Numbered from the stretch's first letter, positions 45,405 through 55,335 are shown. The stretch: 64,000 nt of DNA from Pseudozobellia sp. WGM2 (GCF_017810075.1 NZ_JADNYK010000012.1:17411-81410), one strand, 5' to 3'. Numbers and translations: made by a program. The notes: generated by a model not told the origin, from the letters alone.

Positions 45405-46259
45405 TTAATCAGTTTCATTAAATTCAATACTTTTTGCTTTCAGGTAAGCCCAAATCGCCTCTATATCTTCTTCATTCGATAGTTTTAAGAAATCACTTTG
45501 GGCTAAGCAATAAGTAAGAAAGCCGTCGATATTGATTTCAGGAATATTTAAATTTTCGGCAATCGTTAACTTAGAGAACTTAGAAAGTATAACATTTTGA
45601 AGTTCCATTTTTTTATCACGCGAAACCATCCCCTCAAACGTTTCGGTTCTACCTGAAAGTCTGTTTATAGTTTTACCCATATTTATGGTAAAGCCTACGG
45701 TGAGATATCCTAAAATATTCTTTTCCTTTATTTTTTCTTCTACCGTCGAAAATCTAAAATACTTATCCCTATCCGCCTCTAAAAGCAAACGTTCACTTTG
45801 ACTCATAATCTTTAAATCGGCATTGGGCAGGCCTAAGGTAGAAGAAGTAACTATTGGGCCAATATCAAGCCTATTTAGATCATTTTCTACTTTACCCGAC
45901 AGATTATATGGTGTAACGGTAACTTCGTTTAAGCTGATCACATTTTCTATAAGATCAACAGTGACTATTTTTTTGAGAAAAACGGGTTCGGTAATTTTGA
46001 TTTCTTTCTTCAGATATTGAACTGAACTAAATTGAATTAAATCATTCAATTTAACTTCAATCTTAAAAAAACCCAAAGAATCGGTAATCGTAGATTTTTG
46101 AGAGTTAAGGTTGACGACCAGAACGTTTGAGACATCTTCGGCCAGACTTTGAACTTTACCGATTAAACTAATATTTTCTTCTTGGGCAACGCTGTCATCT
46201 GGCCTCAAGAAAATAAACAGAAAACAACAAATGCTCAAATAGACCTTTAATCTTGTCAT
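45405..46259 (-). CDS. Carboxypeptidase-like regulatory domain secreted protein
   Basis: A 284-residue exported protein with a signal peptide ending SVAQ and a single CarboxypepD_reg-like beta-sandwich (about residues 30-105: ISLIGKVQSLAEDVSNVLVVNLNSQKSTITDSLGFFKIEVKLNDLIQFS). The C-terminal 180 residues (NEVTVTPYNLSGK onwards) are without a recognised domain. Similar proteins are common and uncharacterised in Flavobacteria. It is alone and converges with the TPM operon. Confidence 0.8.
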   Translation of the reverse strand: MTRLKVYLSICCFLFIFLRPDDSVAQEENISLIGKVQSLAEDVSNVLVVNLNSQKSTITDSLGFFKIEVKLNDLIQFSSVQYLKKEIKITEPVFLKKIVTVDLIENVISLNEVTVTPYNLSGKVENDLNRLDIGPIVTSSTLGLPNADLKIMSQSERLLLEADRDKYFRFSTVEEKIKEKNILGYLTVGFTINMGKTINRLSGRTETFEGMVSRDKKMELQNVILSKFSKLTIAENLNIPEINIDGFLTYCLAQSDFLKLSNEEDIEAIWAYLKAKSIEFNETD

Positions 46260-46398
46260 TCTCTATTTTTTCTTTATCAAGAAAATTATAAAACAATTGG
46301 GGATTAAAGGTCTTAAAGTGTGGTAAAATGTTGTTAAACAAGAGATAAGAACCGAATTCACCTGCAAATTTAAATATCAGAAAGTCGTTTTAAATTGG

Positions 46399-46833
46399 TC
46401 ACTGCTTTTCAAAGTATTCATAAATGGCAAAATCTGTTCTTCCAGAATTATCTTTATAATGAACTTTAATCATCAATTTTAGCTTTCCATCAATGATTTC
46501 ATAAGTTACATTTCTTTCCGCAAAACCTGAATCCCAAAGGAGGTCAAATTTCGTAGCTCCCCTATTCATGTCATTAGTGACATTTTCGCCCCAATCGCAA
46601 TCTTGTGGATCACAAGAACCCCACATTTGAACAATAAAATGGTCAGTTTTAAAGGAGATTTCACACTTGGTGACCATGGGATCACTTCCCTCATTTACCC
46701 ATATACCCTCAAAATCGGTTTCCCCACTTATATTTATGGGTTGAAATGCTCCGATTTTTTCCATTTTTGGAGATTCAATATTTACCTTCCAAAATACCAT
46801 AGTCAGTAAGATGATACTTAAGTATGAGTTCAT
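46399..46833 (-). CDS. Secreted small beta-rich protein with CDPQDCDWG motif, unknown
   Basis: A 144-residue protein with a short N-terminal hydrophobic export segment and a beta-rich body: FEGIWVNEG, then VTKCEISFKTDHFIVQMWGSCDPQDCDWGE, and a C-terminal series of strands. The two Cys in WGSCDPQDCDWG could form a disulfide. The size and FxGxWxN start recall lipocalin- or avidin-like small barrels, but I cannot assign a family. Stands alone between an S9 peptidase gene and the carboxypeptidase-like gene. Confidence 0.72.
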   Translation of the reverse strand: MNSYLSIILLTMVFWKVNIESPKMEKIGAFQPINISGETDFEGIWVNEGSDPMVTKCEISFKTDHFIVQMWGSCDPQDCDWGENVTNDMNRGATKFDLLWDSGFAERNVTYEIIDGKLKLMIKVHYKDNSGRTDFAIYEYFEKQ

Positions 46834-47017
46834 AGTTCTTTAATTTATAAAATTATACCTACCCCATTGCGAAAAAGTAAAGACCTATTTTTACTGTTAG
46901 AAACTTTACATAATATAACTATCGATAGAAATAAAGCTCATTTTTACTTTATTACTTAGGTATGAACAACCACAAGCATCTATCAAATTCAATTTTGAAA
47001 GCCCGCCTCACTTTTTT

Positions 47018-48916
47018 CTACTCCGTAAGGCCTTTAAGATGTACGTCAAGAAAATCTTTAATTTGACCATACCCAGAAATTTGGTTTTCTTTCTTTCGAA
47101 AACCATGACCTTCATCATCAAAAATCACATATTCTACTGGCACGCCATTAGCTTTTACACCTTCTACAATTTCATCGGACTCTACCTGTAACACCCGTAC
47201 ATCGTTAGCCCCTTGTAGCACCATCAATGGTTTGGTCACATTCTCGGTGTGAAAGAGCGGTGAGATACCGTGAAGTCGAACTGAATCTTGGGTATATGGG
47301 TCTCCCATTTCATCGTACAATGCCTTTTTAAAACTTTCCCAATACGGCGGAATCGATTTTAACGTACGTAGCCAGTTGGTAACCCCAAAAATATTCACCC
47401 CTACATCAAACGCCTCAGGCTCAAAAGTAAGCGCGGCCATAACCATATAGCCTCCGTAAGAACCTCCAATGATGCCCACTTTTTCCATATCGATTACCTC
47501 AGTTGAAGCCAGAAAGTCTTTACCAGCTACGCAATCTTTCAAGTCTTTATCCCCATGATTTCTATCGTCAAGGTGATTGAATTCTTTTCCGTAACCGCTA
47601 CTTCCCCGATTGTTCACCGCCAAAATAGCATATCCATGATTGACCAGATACTGAATCAACTCGAAATTGTTCAGCCGAGACTGCCCACCTGGTCCGCCAT
47701 GTACCCAAACCAAACCGGGAACTTTATTTTCTATACTGGCTTGTTTGGGTTGGTAATATATAGCGGGTATTTCAAGCCCGTCGAACGATTTATAGCGAAC
47801 TACTTGACCTTCTACCAAATCATCTTCTTTTATTTCGGGGTTGAGCGTATCCGTTAATTTTTTGAGTTCACCAGTCTCAAAATTATAGACGTACATATTA
47901 CTGGGTGTAGCCGAGGTACTCACCATTAATCGTGCATTTTTTTCATTTTTTGAAATACTTACAGAGGTTATACTGCCCCCTTCCATATCGGGCAGTTTTA
48001 CTTCTTCTCCCGTTTCTTGATCTATAACTTTCACAATAGTTTTAGCATCTTCATTAATTCCGATCACCCGATACTTTTGATTATAAGAATCATAGGCGTA
48101 CCACACATCCCAGTTGGTCTCAAACACCTTTTCTACTTCACCCGTATCTAGATTTCTTTTTGCCAAATAGACGAAATCAGACCCTTCATCAGTGGTATAA
48201 AAAAGACTTTTATTGTCTAGGCTAAAAAACTGCGGATTATAGGTGGCATCTCCTTCATGTTCAGAAATATCGGTTTTTTCCTCGGTTTCCGAATCGTACA
48301 AATACATCTTACCATCTGCACTGGTAATCGCTTGGGTCAATGCAAAATATCTTTCATTGGGGGAAATAGATCCTACATCAAGTCCGTCATCGTTCTGATA
48401 AATCATTTTTTTGGTAGGCGTTTCAGCATCCAACGAGTCGATTGGCATCGTATAGACATCCATATAACTACGGTTACGTTCATTGCTCACAAGAAACATC
48501 TTGCTTTCATCTCGACTCCACCCCCAGAATCCGTTACGCACGCTATCTACGGGAGTAAGATTTTTAGGTTCGCCCTCTTCAGACATCATAAAAACCTTAT
48601 AATTTTCGTTTCCACCTTCATCATACGTATAAATGAAGCGTTCGTCGTTCGGAAAATAACTTTGGGCGAAGTATGATTCGTCTGATGACTCGGTCAACTG
48701 CTTTCTTTCCCCCGAAGCGATGTCAATCTCATACACATTATAAATGCCCGATTCATTACTACTTACAAGCAGTTTTGATTCATCTGGTGAAAAAGAACCG
48801 CCCCCAATACTTTTATTCTCATAGAATTGTTCGATTGTATATTTTGCCATCGGTTTGGGCTCTTCTTGACAACCGACTAGAAGTAAAGCTAGAAGCGTTA
48901 AATGGAGTGCTTTCAT
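47018..48916 (-). CDS. S9-family (prolyl oligopeptidase-type) lipoprotein peptidase
   Basis: A 632-residue exported serine peptidase of the S9 family with lipobox VGC (Cys16). Residues about 25-370 form a TolB/WD40-like propeller. The rest is the alpha/beta hydrolase domain with the catalytic Ser in IGGSYGGYMV (near residue 485), Asp in QGANDVRVL and His in DDEGHGFRK. It likely trims peptides in the periplasm or at the outer membrane. Full length, single-gene unit. Confidence 0.93.
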   Translation of the reverse strand: MKALHLTLLALLLVGCQEEPKPMAKYTIEQFYENKSIGGGSFSPDESKLLVSSNESGIYNVYEIDIASGERKQLTESSDESYFAQSYFPNDERFIYTYDEGGNENYKVFMMSEEGEPKNLTPVDSVRNGFWGWSRDESKMFLVSNERNRSYMDVYTMPIDSLDAETPTKKMIYQNDDGLDVGSISPNERYFALTQAITSADGKMYLYDSETEEKTDISEHEGDATYNPQFFSLDNKSLFYTTDEGSDFVYLAKRNLDTGEVEKVFETNWDVWYAYDSYNQKYRVIGINEDAKTIVKVIDQETGEEVKLPDMEGGSITSVSISKNEKNARLMVSTSATPSNMYVYNFETGELKKLTDTLNPEIKEDDLVEGQVVRYKSFDGLEIPAIYYQPKQASIENKVPGLVWVHGGPGGQSRLNNFELIQYLVNHGYAILAVNNRGSSGYGKEFNHLDDRNHGDKDLKDCVAGKDFLASTEVIDMEKVGIIGGSYGGYMVMAALTFEPEAFDVGVNIFGVTNWLRTLKSIPPYWESFKKALYDEMGDPYTQDSVRLHGISPLFHTENVTKPLMVLQGANDVRVLQVESDEIVEGVKANGVPVEYVIFDDEGHGFRKKENQISGYGQIKDFLDVHLKGLTE

Positions 48917-48998
48917 AGTATTTTGATTAAGTTGTGATCAAATTGAGCGAACATGATTTCGTATCATATCCGTCTTTAAAGCGTATTGAATTTGATGG

Positions 48999-49028
48999 GG
49001 GGAGAGCTTGAATTTACAAAATTCATTT
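48999..49028. repeat. Intergenic repeat copy A
   Basis: GG-GGAGAGCTTG followed by AATTTACAAAATTC. The core GAATTT-ACA-AAATTC is an inverted repeat. A second copy lies at 49819-49848. Both are in gaps before minus-strand genes. Confidence 0.55.
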
Positions 49029-49192
49029 GTAAACTATGTTTTAATCAGTGCTTTAACTCAACATTTCTTCTTTCTACATGTGAGAATCAATTCAGATGCT
49101 CTATATCAACACTTATATTCTTATTGCGCTACGCGTTTTCTGCACTAAATTTTGAACCCTCTTGAGGTTGTTCATTTTTAGCCTTCATCTTT

Positions 49193-49744
49193 TTAAATCG
49201 ATTGTTCGTAGGCCTCGGTAATCCAGCTTTTCAATTCATCGTCGATTTCAGCCACCTCAGATAATCTAACCCTGTGTGTGCACATGGTTCCAAAAGGGCC
49301 AGAGTTTTCTAGTCTTTCGGTTTCCGGCTTATCTTTCAGTTTAAAGCCCAAGTCAATTCTTGATTTGGTAGCTGGTTTAATTAAAATAAACTGTCTTTTG
49401 CGAATAACGCTTACACTGCCTTTTTTTGGTGTGATGACAATATCAGACCCGAGCTTTTTGACGAACTTAATTAGTTTTTCATATATAGGCTTCAATTGTT
49501 CTTTGCCTTTGTATTGCATATCAACTAAATCGCCTGATGTATTGTTTTCTTCTTTTGACAATGTCACAATTGTATTCGCAAATCCATGGGTAACATTGTA
49601 ATCCTTTTTCAGAAAGTTGACGGCTTCTGAATGTTTGGCAAAAGTCTTCTTTCGCAACACATTTTTCCATTCACTCAAAGATTTTCCCGTCTTTTCGGGC
49701 ATGTTATCTATCATTGTTTGAAGAGCCTTGTCCATAGCACCCAT
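49193..49744 (-). CDS. DUF4287-DUF5655 protein
   Basis: A 183-residue cytoplasmic protein with an N-terminal DUF4287 helical domain (MDKALQTMIDNMPEKTGKSLSEWKNVLRKK, FLKKDYNVTHGFANTIV) and a C-terminal DUF5655 domain (YKGKEQLKPIYEKLIKFVKKLGSDIVITPKKGSVSVIRKRQFILIKPA). DUF4287 homologues as I recall them start at the internal MDKALQ, so ATG 49735 is an alternative start. Function unknown. Confidence 0.88.
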   Translation of the reverse strand: MGAMDKALQTMIDNMPEKTGKSLSEWKNVLRKKTFAKHSEAVNFLKKDYNVTHGFANTIVTLSKEENNTSGDLVDMQYKGKEQLKPIYEKLIKFVKKLGSDIVITPKKGSVSVIRKRQFILIKPATKSRIDLGFKLKDKPETERLENSGPFGTMCTHRVRLSEVAEIDDELKSWITEAYEQSI

Positions 49745-49818
49745 TTTTAAAAAATCAGTTATACCATTATCAAAAGAAAGCGACCCGTAATTGGGTTTAA
49801 AACATCGTTACATATTCA

Positions 49819-49848
49819 GGGGAAGACTTGAATTTACAAAATTCTTTG
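49819..49848. repeat. Intergenic repeat copy B
   Basis: Second copy of the element at 48999-49028: the stretch TTGAATTTACAAAATTC is identical in both, preceded by a similar GGGGA-rich segment. Separated from copy A by 820 bases. Confidence 0.55.
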
Positions 49849-49851
49849 AGG

Positions 49852-50328
49852 TTAATATTCCGTTCGGTCATTTTTTTCTGCCCAGCCATTAAAAACTGGC
49901 AAGGCTTCATTCCGTAGTAATTGAATAAAGGTCATTTGTCGGTCGCCCATATTTTTGTCCAATTCATCATAAATAAATCGGTCATCAAAATCAATAGCTT
50001 TGGCGTCTTCTTTCGTACAGGCAAAATAAACCGCTGTCGGCCTCGCCCAATAGATAGCGCCCAAACACATGGGGCAGGGTTCACAAGAAGTATAAAGTAT
50101 ACAATCAGTTAGTTGGAAGGAGTTTAGTTTCTTACATGCCTCACGAATTACGACCATCTCTGCATGGGCAGTAGGATCATTGGTCGAGGTAACTTGATTG
50201 TGACCTTCAGCTATAATTTCACCGTCTTTTACCAGTACTGCACCAAATGGTCCGCCTGCGTTAGAATTCATTCCCTTTGAAGCCATTTCAATGGCCCGTT
50301 TCATAAAAAATTCGTGTGTTGTATTCAT
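49852..50328 (-). CDS. Nucleoside/guanine deaminase-type zinc enzyme
   Basis: A 158-residue cytidine-deaminase-fold zinc enzyme. Zinc and catalytic residues are complete: His55 and Glu57 in TAHAEMVVI, Cys85 and Cys88 in EPCPMCLGAIYW. The sequence FACTKEDAKAIDFDDRFIYDEL near the C-terminus fits guanine deaminase-like enzymes better than the tRNA adenosine deaminase TadA, but this is not certain. Cytoplasmic; single gene. Confidence 0.9.
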   Translation of the reverse strand: MNTTHEFFMKRAIEMASKGMNSNAGGPFGAVLVKDGEIIAEGHNQVTSTNDPTAHAEMVVIREACKKLNSFQLTDCILYTSCEPCPMCLGAIYWARPTAVYFACTKEDAKAIDFDDRFIYDELDKNMGDRQMTFIQLLRNEALPVFNGWAEKNDRTEY

Positions 50329-50557
50329 GATTTTACTTACTGATTGTTATACGCTACATTTGTTAAAGATAGTTATTGAAAATCAAAGACCACAGCTGTA
50401 CTCAAGGGCCGAAAAACCATTAATAAATTAGAGCATCATCGGATAATTAAATGAAATATATATCGTATAATTGATACGAACTTATTTTAAATTTCTCGCA
50501 CACAGCTAGCTTATTTCACATAAAAAATAAGAACATTAAATCGTGAAGAATTGATTA

Positions 50558-51772
50558 ATGGAAGTTAATACCGTTTTACAAAAAGACATTACAGATATTC
50601 AATCTATAGCGATTGTACCCACGATACTAGATGTTGTTTGTAGGGCCACGGGAATGGGGTTTGCTGCCGTGGCCAGGGTTACAGAAGATGCCTGGGTCAC
50701 ATGTGGCGTGTTAGATAATATTCCCTTTGGGCTGTCGGTGGGCGACGAACTCGAAATAAGCACCACTTTTTGCAAACAGGTACGGGATACCGACAAATTG
50801 GTGGTTATTGACCATGTTGATAATGATGAGACTTATTCGAATCACCCCATACCTCAACAGTATGGTTTTCAAAGTTATATATCAGTACCGATTATAAGAA
50901 GTAACGGAGAGTTTTTTGGCACCTTATGTGCCCTAGACCTTAAACCGAACAAGCTTAAAAATGCTAAAATCGTAGATATGTTCACCATGTTTTCTGAGTT
51001 GATTTCGTATCACCTCGATACTATCAACACCATGAGAAAACAAGCTAGCATTATTGAGAAAAAAGAAAACGAGCTTGCTACCTATGATTTTATATCAAGC
51101 CATGACCTGCAAGAACCTTTGCGCAAGATTCAGCTCTTGACGAATACCATAGAAGTAAAGGAAATCGATAAACTTTCTAAAAAAAGTAAGAAATACTTCA
51201 AATCGATCAAGAACGCGGCGACACGTATGCGAAAAATTCTTGATGACCTTCTGAAATATTCACAGACCGGGTATAATCATAAGGGTTTTAGAGAACAAGA
51301 TATGGGCAAACTTATCGAAAGGGTCAAGTATCGGCTTTCAGATGAGTTTGATCAAAGCAACGCTGTACTAAATTTGAGCAATTTGGGCAAACTTCATATT
51401 ATGCCCGTTCAAATAGAACAATTATTTTACAATTTGTTTTCCAATAATATCAAATTTAGAAATAACGAACGTACACTGACAATTGAGGTGGAAAGCCGAA
51501 TTGACAAAGGCTCTAATTTCGGGGTCGAAAGTCTCGACGAGAATTTGAATTATTGCGAGATTTCAGTCAGAGATAACGGTAACGGTTTTGAGCAAAAGCA
51601 TAGCGAAAAAATCTTTGAAATGTTTCAGCGATTATCTAACAAGCCGGATGATAAATCTACTGGAATCGGGTTGGCAATCGTCAAGAGAATTGTAAACAAT
51701 CATAACGGAATAATTCTAGCTACCAGTCAACCGAACGTTCATGCTACTTTTAAAATATATCTTCCCGTTTAG
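50558..51772 (+). CDS. GAF-domain soluble sensor histidine kinase
   Basis: A 404-residue histidine kinase without membrane spans. Residues about 20-155 are a GAF sensor domain. The phosphoacceptor is His182 in FISSHDLQEPLRKIQ. The ATPase domain shows the N box (FYNLFSNNIKFRN), G1 (VRDNGNGFEQKHSEKIFEMFQRL) and G2 (STGIGLAIVKRI). The HisKA sequence is of the phytochrome-like/bacteriophytochrome kinase type. No response regulator gene lies nearby, so its partner is unknown. A short inverted repeat TCGTAT/ATACGA lies at 50463-50479 upstream. Confidence 0.92.
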   Translation: MEVNTVLQKDITDIQSIAIVPTILDVVCRATGMGFAAVARVTEDAWVTCGVLDNIPFGLSVGDELEISTTFCKQVRDTDKLVVIDHVDNDETYSNHPIPQQYGFQSYISVPIIRSNGEFFGTLCALDLKPNKLKNAKIVDMFTMFSELISYHLDTINTMRKQASIIEKKENELATYDFISSHDLQEPLRKIQLLTNTIEVKEIDKLSKKSKKYFKSIKNAATRMRKILDDLLKYSQTGYNHKGFREQDMGKLIERVKYRLSDEFDQSNAVLNLSNLGKLHIMPVQIEQLFYNLFSNNIKFRNNERTLTIEVESRIDKGSNFGVESLDENLNYCEISVRDNGNGFEQKHSEKIFEMFQRLSNKPDDKSTGIGLAIVKRIVNNHNGIILATSQPNVHATFKIYLPV

Positions 51773-51858
51773 TGAACATACATGATGTACCCCATCAAAT
51801 TTTAAGAGCGACCAACAAAACCTACAGCACCCTTAAATCGTATGTGAAATGAAAATCA

Positions 51859-54618
51859 TTAACGCCTTCTAAACCTACCTCCGCCTTGGGGTTTAGCACC
51901 CCCGAACTGGTCGAACTTATAAGTGAAACTTCCCATGAAATAACGTTTCAACACCGTACCTTGAAAGTCTTGTATAAAGTCTTCACCCGTTGTTCTTCTT
52001 GTATTGATGTTCTGGTCCAGTAAATCATAGGCCAACACCTTGACCGTAGCTTTTTTGTTCAAAATTTCCAAGCCCAGGCTCATATTCCAAAACACGGCAT
52101 CTTTTCGAAAGCCTTGGCCGACATTCCCGTTATAGGTATAACGAATGTCATTGCCCCAAATCACATTTTTGGGCCAATAAATAGTAGTTCGAAGGCTAGC
52201 GTTTTGAGCCGTGAACTTTACATCTTCAAAATTATCGAGGTTGTACTGTGTATTGTTAAAAGTGATGCCATAACCAGGTTCGAACTCTACCAATTCGCGG
52301 TAGTTTATCGTAGTCGAGAGGTATGGCGAAATGTCAAAGCTTTCCGCTTCAAGACGCACTCCATTACTAAAACTCACTTGTCTACCAAAACTAACACCGG
52401 GTCGAAGGTTAAACTTTGCCGTGATGGTGCTGTCTTTCTTTACTTCCTTTGAATAGCCAAAACCGGCCCAGCCATTATAATTACCATCAATATTGGTAAA
52501 ACGGGTGGTACGCAAGAAATTTTCATCAGTGGTTGAAATTCCAGACACCTTATTTTCTTGAAAATCTACATTTAAATAAGCATAAAGACCGGTGCGATCC
52601 TTCCAATTAAAATCATTGTAATGAAAATTAATGTTGTGGCTGACCGCAGGGGAAAGTTCAGGGTTACCAATAACAATGTTCAACGGATTACTGACATTGG
52701 GTACCGGCTGTAACTGATTTACCGATGGAAAATTCAAATTACTACGGTAACGGGCATTAAAGCGTTTATTCTTACCGAACGAATAGCGCATTCTGGCATT
52801 GAACAACAGGTTTTCATATGATTTGGAAAAGCTAGTGTTTTGCAAAAAATCTTGGTTGCTCAACTCGGTAAACTTGTATTCTGCCGCAATTCTAAAGTTC
52901 AACTTTTCCCCATTTCTACGAATACCTAAAGATGGGGTCTGCTGAATATTCTTAAAATTAAAGTTCGAACTCAATTCTTCATTAAAGAGGTTATAAGACC
53001 CCTCTTCTTCATTAAAATCAAAAACTTCTTTTTGGTTGTCTCTATCATCATGACTGTATTCATATTCGAAATCTAAAAACATCTTTTCAGCGATGGGGTG
53101 CCGGTATTCCCCTTGAATCTCATAATTATTTCTTTTGTTATCGACTTCTGAAAACTGATCAAGTGTCTGCTCCTCGCTTTCATTACCAAACACTTCGCGC
53201 AACGAACTTAAGTTAGATGCATTTCGGTTTTCATTGTTATTGTTAGAAAATCTTAAACTTACAAACCTACCTAGGGTGTCCAATTTTTTAATGATACTGA
53301 ACCGATTCGAAAAGTTTCTTTGAAAGCCATCATCCCTTGTCGTTCTATTATTCCTGTTAATAAGATTACCATCTTCGTCATACGACACCGAGGTGTTTTG
53401 GTTGTAAGAATCGGTACGGCTAACACTCATCGAAGGCTCTAAAGTTACCCGTAGCGTTTTATCGATATCGAACTCTAAACTGGCCGAACCCCTATTGGAA
53501 TTTGAAGACCCCCTAAATTTGCTATCACTATCGGTAAAAAACCTACCATCGGGCAAAATATTCTCTCGATTGGTTTTTTGATCATTGAACGAATCGCTAT
53601 ACCCGAAAAAATAATTACCATCGACCTCGTATTTGCCCTTTTCGGCATTTGCATAACTTCCTCCCAAATTGGAAGAGGTGGTTATACCGTTTCCGAAATT
53701 ATTTAAAAGTCCAGATTCTCGTGCCCCATCATACCCACCTCGAGTTCTCCCGACCATATCATATATTTCATCAAATGAAAAGCCTGAATTGTTGATGTTG
53801 TTTGAACTGGCGATAAAACTGACTCTTTCGGTATCGTTAAAATGATTGAGTAGGCCGTTTAGTTGATAGCGTTCATCGGTACCATAGCCGGCTGAAATTC
53901 TACCCAAAACACCTTTGTTCTTATCTTTTTTGATGGTCAAGTTGATGGTCTTGTTCTCTCCATCACCTTCCTCTCCGGTAAACTCTTGAGTTTTAGTTTT
54001 TGTATCGGTAATCTGTATTTTATCGATTACTTCTTTAGGAAGGCTTTTTGTAGCTACCTTCGGGTCGTTGCTAAAAAATACTTGCCCATTGACCAACACC
54101 TGGTTGACCTCTTTTCCGTTCACGGTAATTTTACCATCGCTATCAACATCAACTCCGGGAAGCCTTTTGAGCACATCTTCAACATTGGCATCGGGGCGGG
54201 TCTTAAACGAATCTGCATTAAACTCCAAAGTATCTTTCTTCACTGTAATTGGCACCCTGTCCCCAATCACATCGACCCCTTGAAGCTCTTGGGTCTGGGG
54301 TTCCATTTGCACTGCTCCGAGTTTTATCTCTGGTTTCACCTCCACCTTCATGGTCAAGGTCTTGTAACCGTTAAAAGAAAAATAAAGATTGAACTCTTTT
54401 AACAAAGAACGGTCTTCAAGTTCAAAATAACCGTTTTCATCTGAGATGGTATAGGCCACCAAAGAGCTATCTTTTGGTGATTCTGCGTAAACGGTCGTGG
54501 CTTCAAGGGGCTGCGTTGACGAAGCATCAACTACAGAGCCCGTAATTTTGAATTCTTGTCCGCAAACGTTATAGTGAAAGCAAATGCACAGAACTAAAGC
54601 TGGTAAAACTTTGTGCAT
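51859..54618 (-). CDS. Outer membrane beta-barrel receptor (PF14905-type), paralogue A
   Basis: A 919-residue outer-membrane protein of the TonB-dependent-receptor-like 'outer membrane beta-barrel' group. It has a signal peptide ending NVCGQ, a carboxypeptidase-like domain (about 25-105: ITGSVVDASSTQPLEATTVYAESPKDSS), a plug-like segment (VKKDTLEFNADSFKTRPDANVEDVLKRLPGVDVDSDGKITVNGKEVNQVLVNGQVFF), then a long barrel and a basic tail (GGGRFRRR). It is highly similar to the gene at 55336 along its length. Ligand unknown. Promoter region and dyad are shared with the paralogue. Confidence 0.92.
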   Translation of the reverse strand: MHKVLPALVLCICFHYNVCGQEFKITGSVVDASSTQPLEATTVYAESPKDSSLVAYTISDENGYFELEDRSLLKEFNLYFSFNGYKTLTMKVEVKPEIKLGAVQMEPQTQELQGVDVIGDRVPITVKKDTLEFNADSFKTRPDANVEDVLKRLPGVDVDSDGKITVNGKEVNQVLVNGQVFFSNDPKVATKSLPKEVIDKIQITDTKTKTQEFTGEEGDGENKTINLTIKKDKNKGVLGRISAGYGTDERYQLNGLLNHFNDTERVSFIASSNNINNSGFSFDEIYDMVGRTRGGYDGARESGLLNNFGNGITTSSNLGGSYANAEKGKYEVDGNYFFGYSDSFNDQKTNRENILPDGRFFTDSDSKFRGSSNSNRGSASLEFDIDKTLRVTLEPSMSVSRTDSYNQNTSVSYDEDGNLINRNNRTTRDDGFQRNFSNRFSIIKKLDTLGRFVSLRFSNNNNENRNASNLSSLREVFGNESEEQTLDQFSEVDNKRNNYEIQGEYRHPIAEKMFLDFEYEYSHDDRDNQKEVFDFNEEEGSYNLFNEELSSNFNFKNIQQTPSLGIRRNGEKLNFRIAAEYKFTELSNQDFLQNTSFSKSYENLLFNARMRYSFGKNKRFNARYRSNLNFPSVNQLQPVPNVSNPLNIVIGNPELSPAVSHNINFHYNDFNWKDRTGLYAYLNVDFQENKVSGISTTDENFLRTTRFTNIDGNYNGWAGFGYSKEVKKDSTITAKFNLRPGVSFGRQVSFSNGVRLEAESFDISPYLSTTINYRELVEFEPGYGITFNNTQYNLDNFEDVKFTAQNASLRTTIYWPKNVIWGNDIRYTYNGNVGQGFRKDAVFWNMSLGLEILNKKATVKVLAYDLLDQNINTRRTTGEDFIQDFQGTVLKRYFMGSFTYKFDQFGGAKPQGGGRFRRR

Positions 54619-54658
54619 GAATTTTTTGGTTTTCGTGGATTGATGAATTAGATATTGA

Positions 54659-54719
54659 CCAAAAATACCATTACAACTAAAAAATTAGTTACGATTAACA
54701 AAAGTTTATGCTTCTATAA
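54659..54719 (-). promoter_or_regulatory. Duplicated promoter/operator unit, copy A
   Basis: A 61-base stretch identical to 58144-58204 at 58 positions. On the minus strand it has an exact -7 element TATTTTTG (54667-54660), and a dyad TTACAACTAA-AAAA-TTAGTT (54671-54690, right arm broken further out) covering the -33 region. It lies 41 bases before the start of paralogue A and also between that gene and the divergent lipoprotein gene at 54770. Confidence 0.75.
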
Positions 54720-54769
54720 CTAGATGAGAAAATAACGCAACCTTAATTTAAAGGCAACATCTAATTGGC

Positions 54770-55270
54770 ATGAGCGGTAAAGTTTTATATATCATATGGC
54801 AGATATACATTCTGGTTTTATTTTTCTCCTGTAAACCTGATGATAGCGGCGGCAACAATTGTGGCTTAGTTGATTGTGCGACGCCTTTGACCCACTCAGG
54901 AGCCATGGTTTACTTTTTAGATAACGGAACCGATAAAAATAGTTTTGTGTCGGGATCGTTGACCCTTGACGATATCTTAATCACTGATACCAAGAACAAT
55001 GCTGTGGACATAGAACTCAAGCAAATTGAATTACACGAATCGGATTTACCATTTACAAGCCATTTTCTTGTTATTCATGATGACTTTCAACCGGGAGACA
55101 ATACCTTAAATATTACAGTAAAAGATACCTTAAAATTCACTCTCACGCTTAACACCATTGAATATACCACAGGATGTTGCCAAGGCATCTATTTAAATGA
55201 TGTAGAAATTGAGGGTGCAGCACATAATCTTGAACACTCGATTTACCTACCTATAATATACATTGATTGA
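54770..55270 (+). CDS. Small lipoprotein, unknown
   Basis: A 166-residue probable lipoprotein with lipobox FFSC (about residue 21) followed by KPDDSGGNNCG. The body is beta-rich and contains further Cys (CGLVDCATP, GCCQG). No family recognised. It is placed between the two paralogous receptor genes on the opposite strand and divergent from paralogue A with 151 bases between, sharing its regulatory region. It may be an accessory surface protein of these receptors (inference). Confidence 0.7.
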   Translation: MSGKVLYIIWQIYILVLFFSCKPDDSGGNNCGLVDCATPLTHSGAMVYFLDNGTDKNSFVSGSLTLDDILITDTKNNAVDIELKQIELHESDLPFTSHFLVIHDDFQPGDNTLNITVKDTLKFTLTLNTIEYTTGCCQGIYLNDVEIEGAAHNLEHSIYLPIIYID

Positions 55271-55335
55271 TATCTATGTTTACCCTTCAAGATTATAGGT
55301 ATTACAAAAATCAATGATCTACAGCCCTCCGAAGG

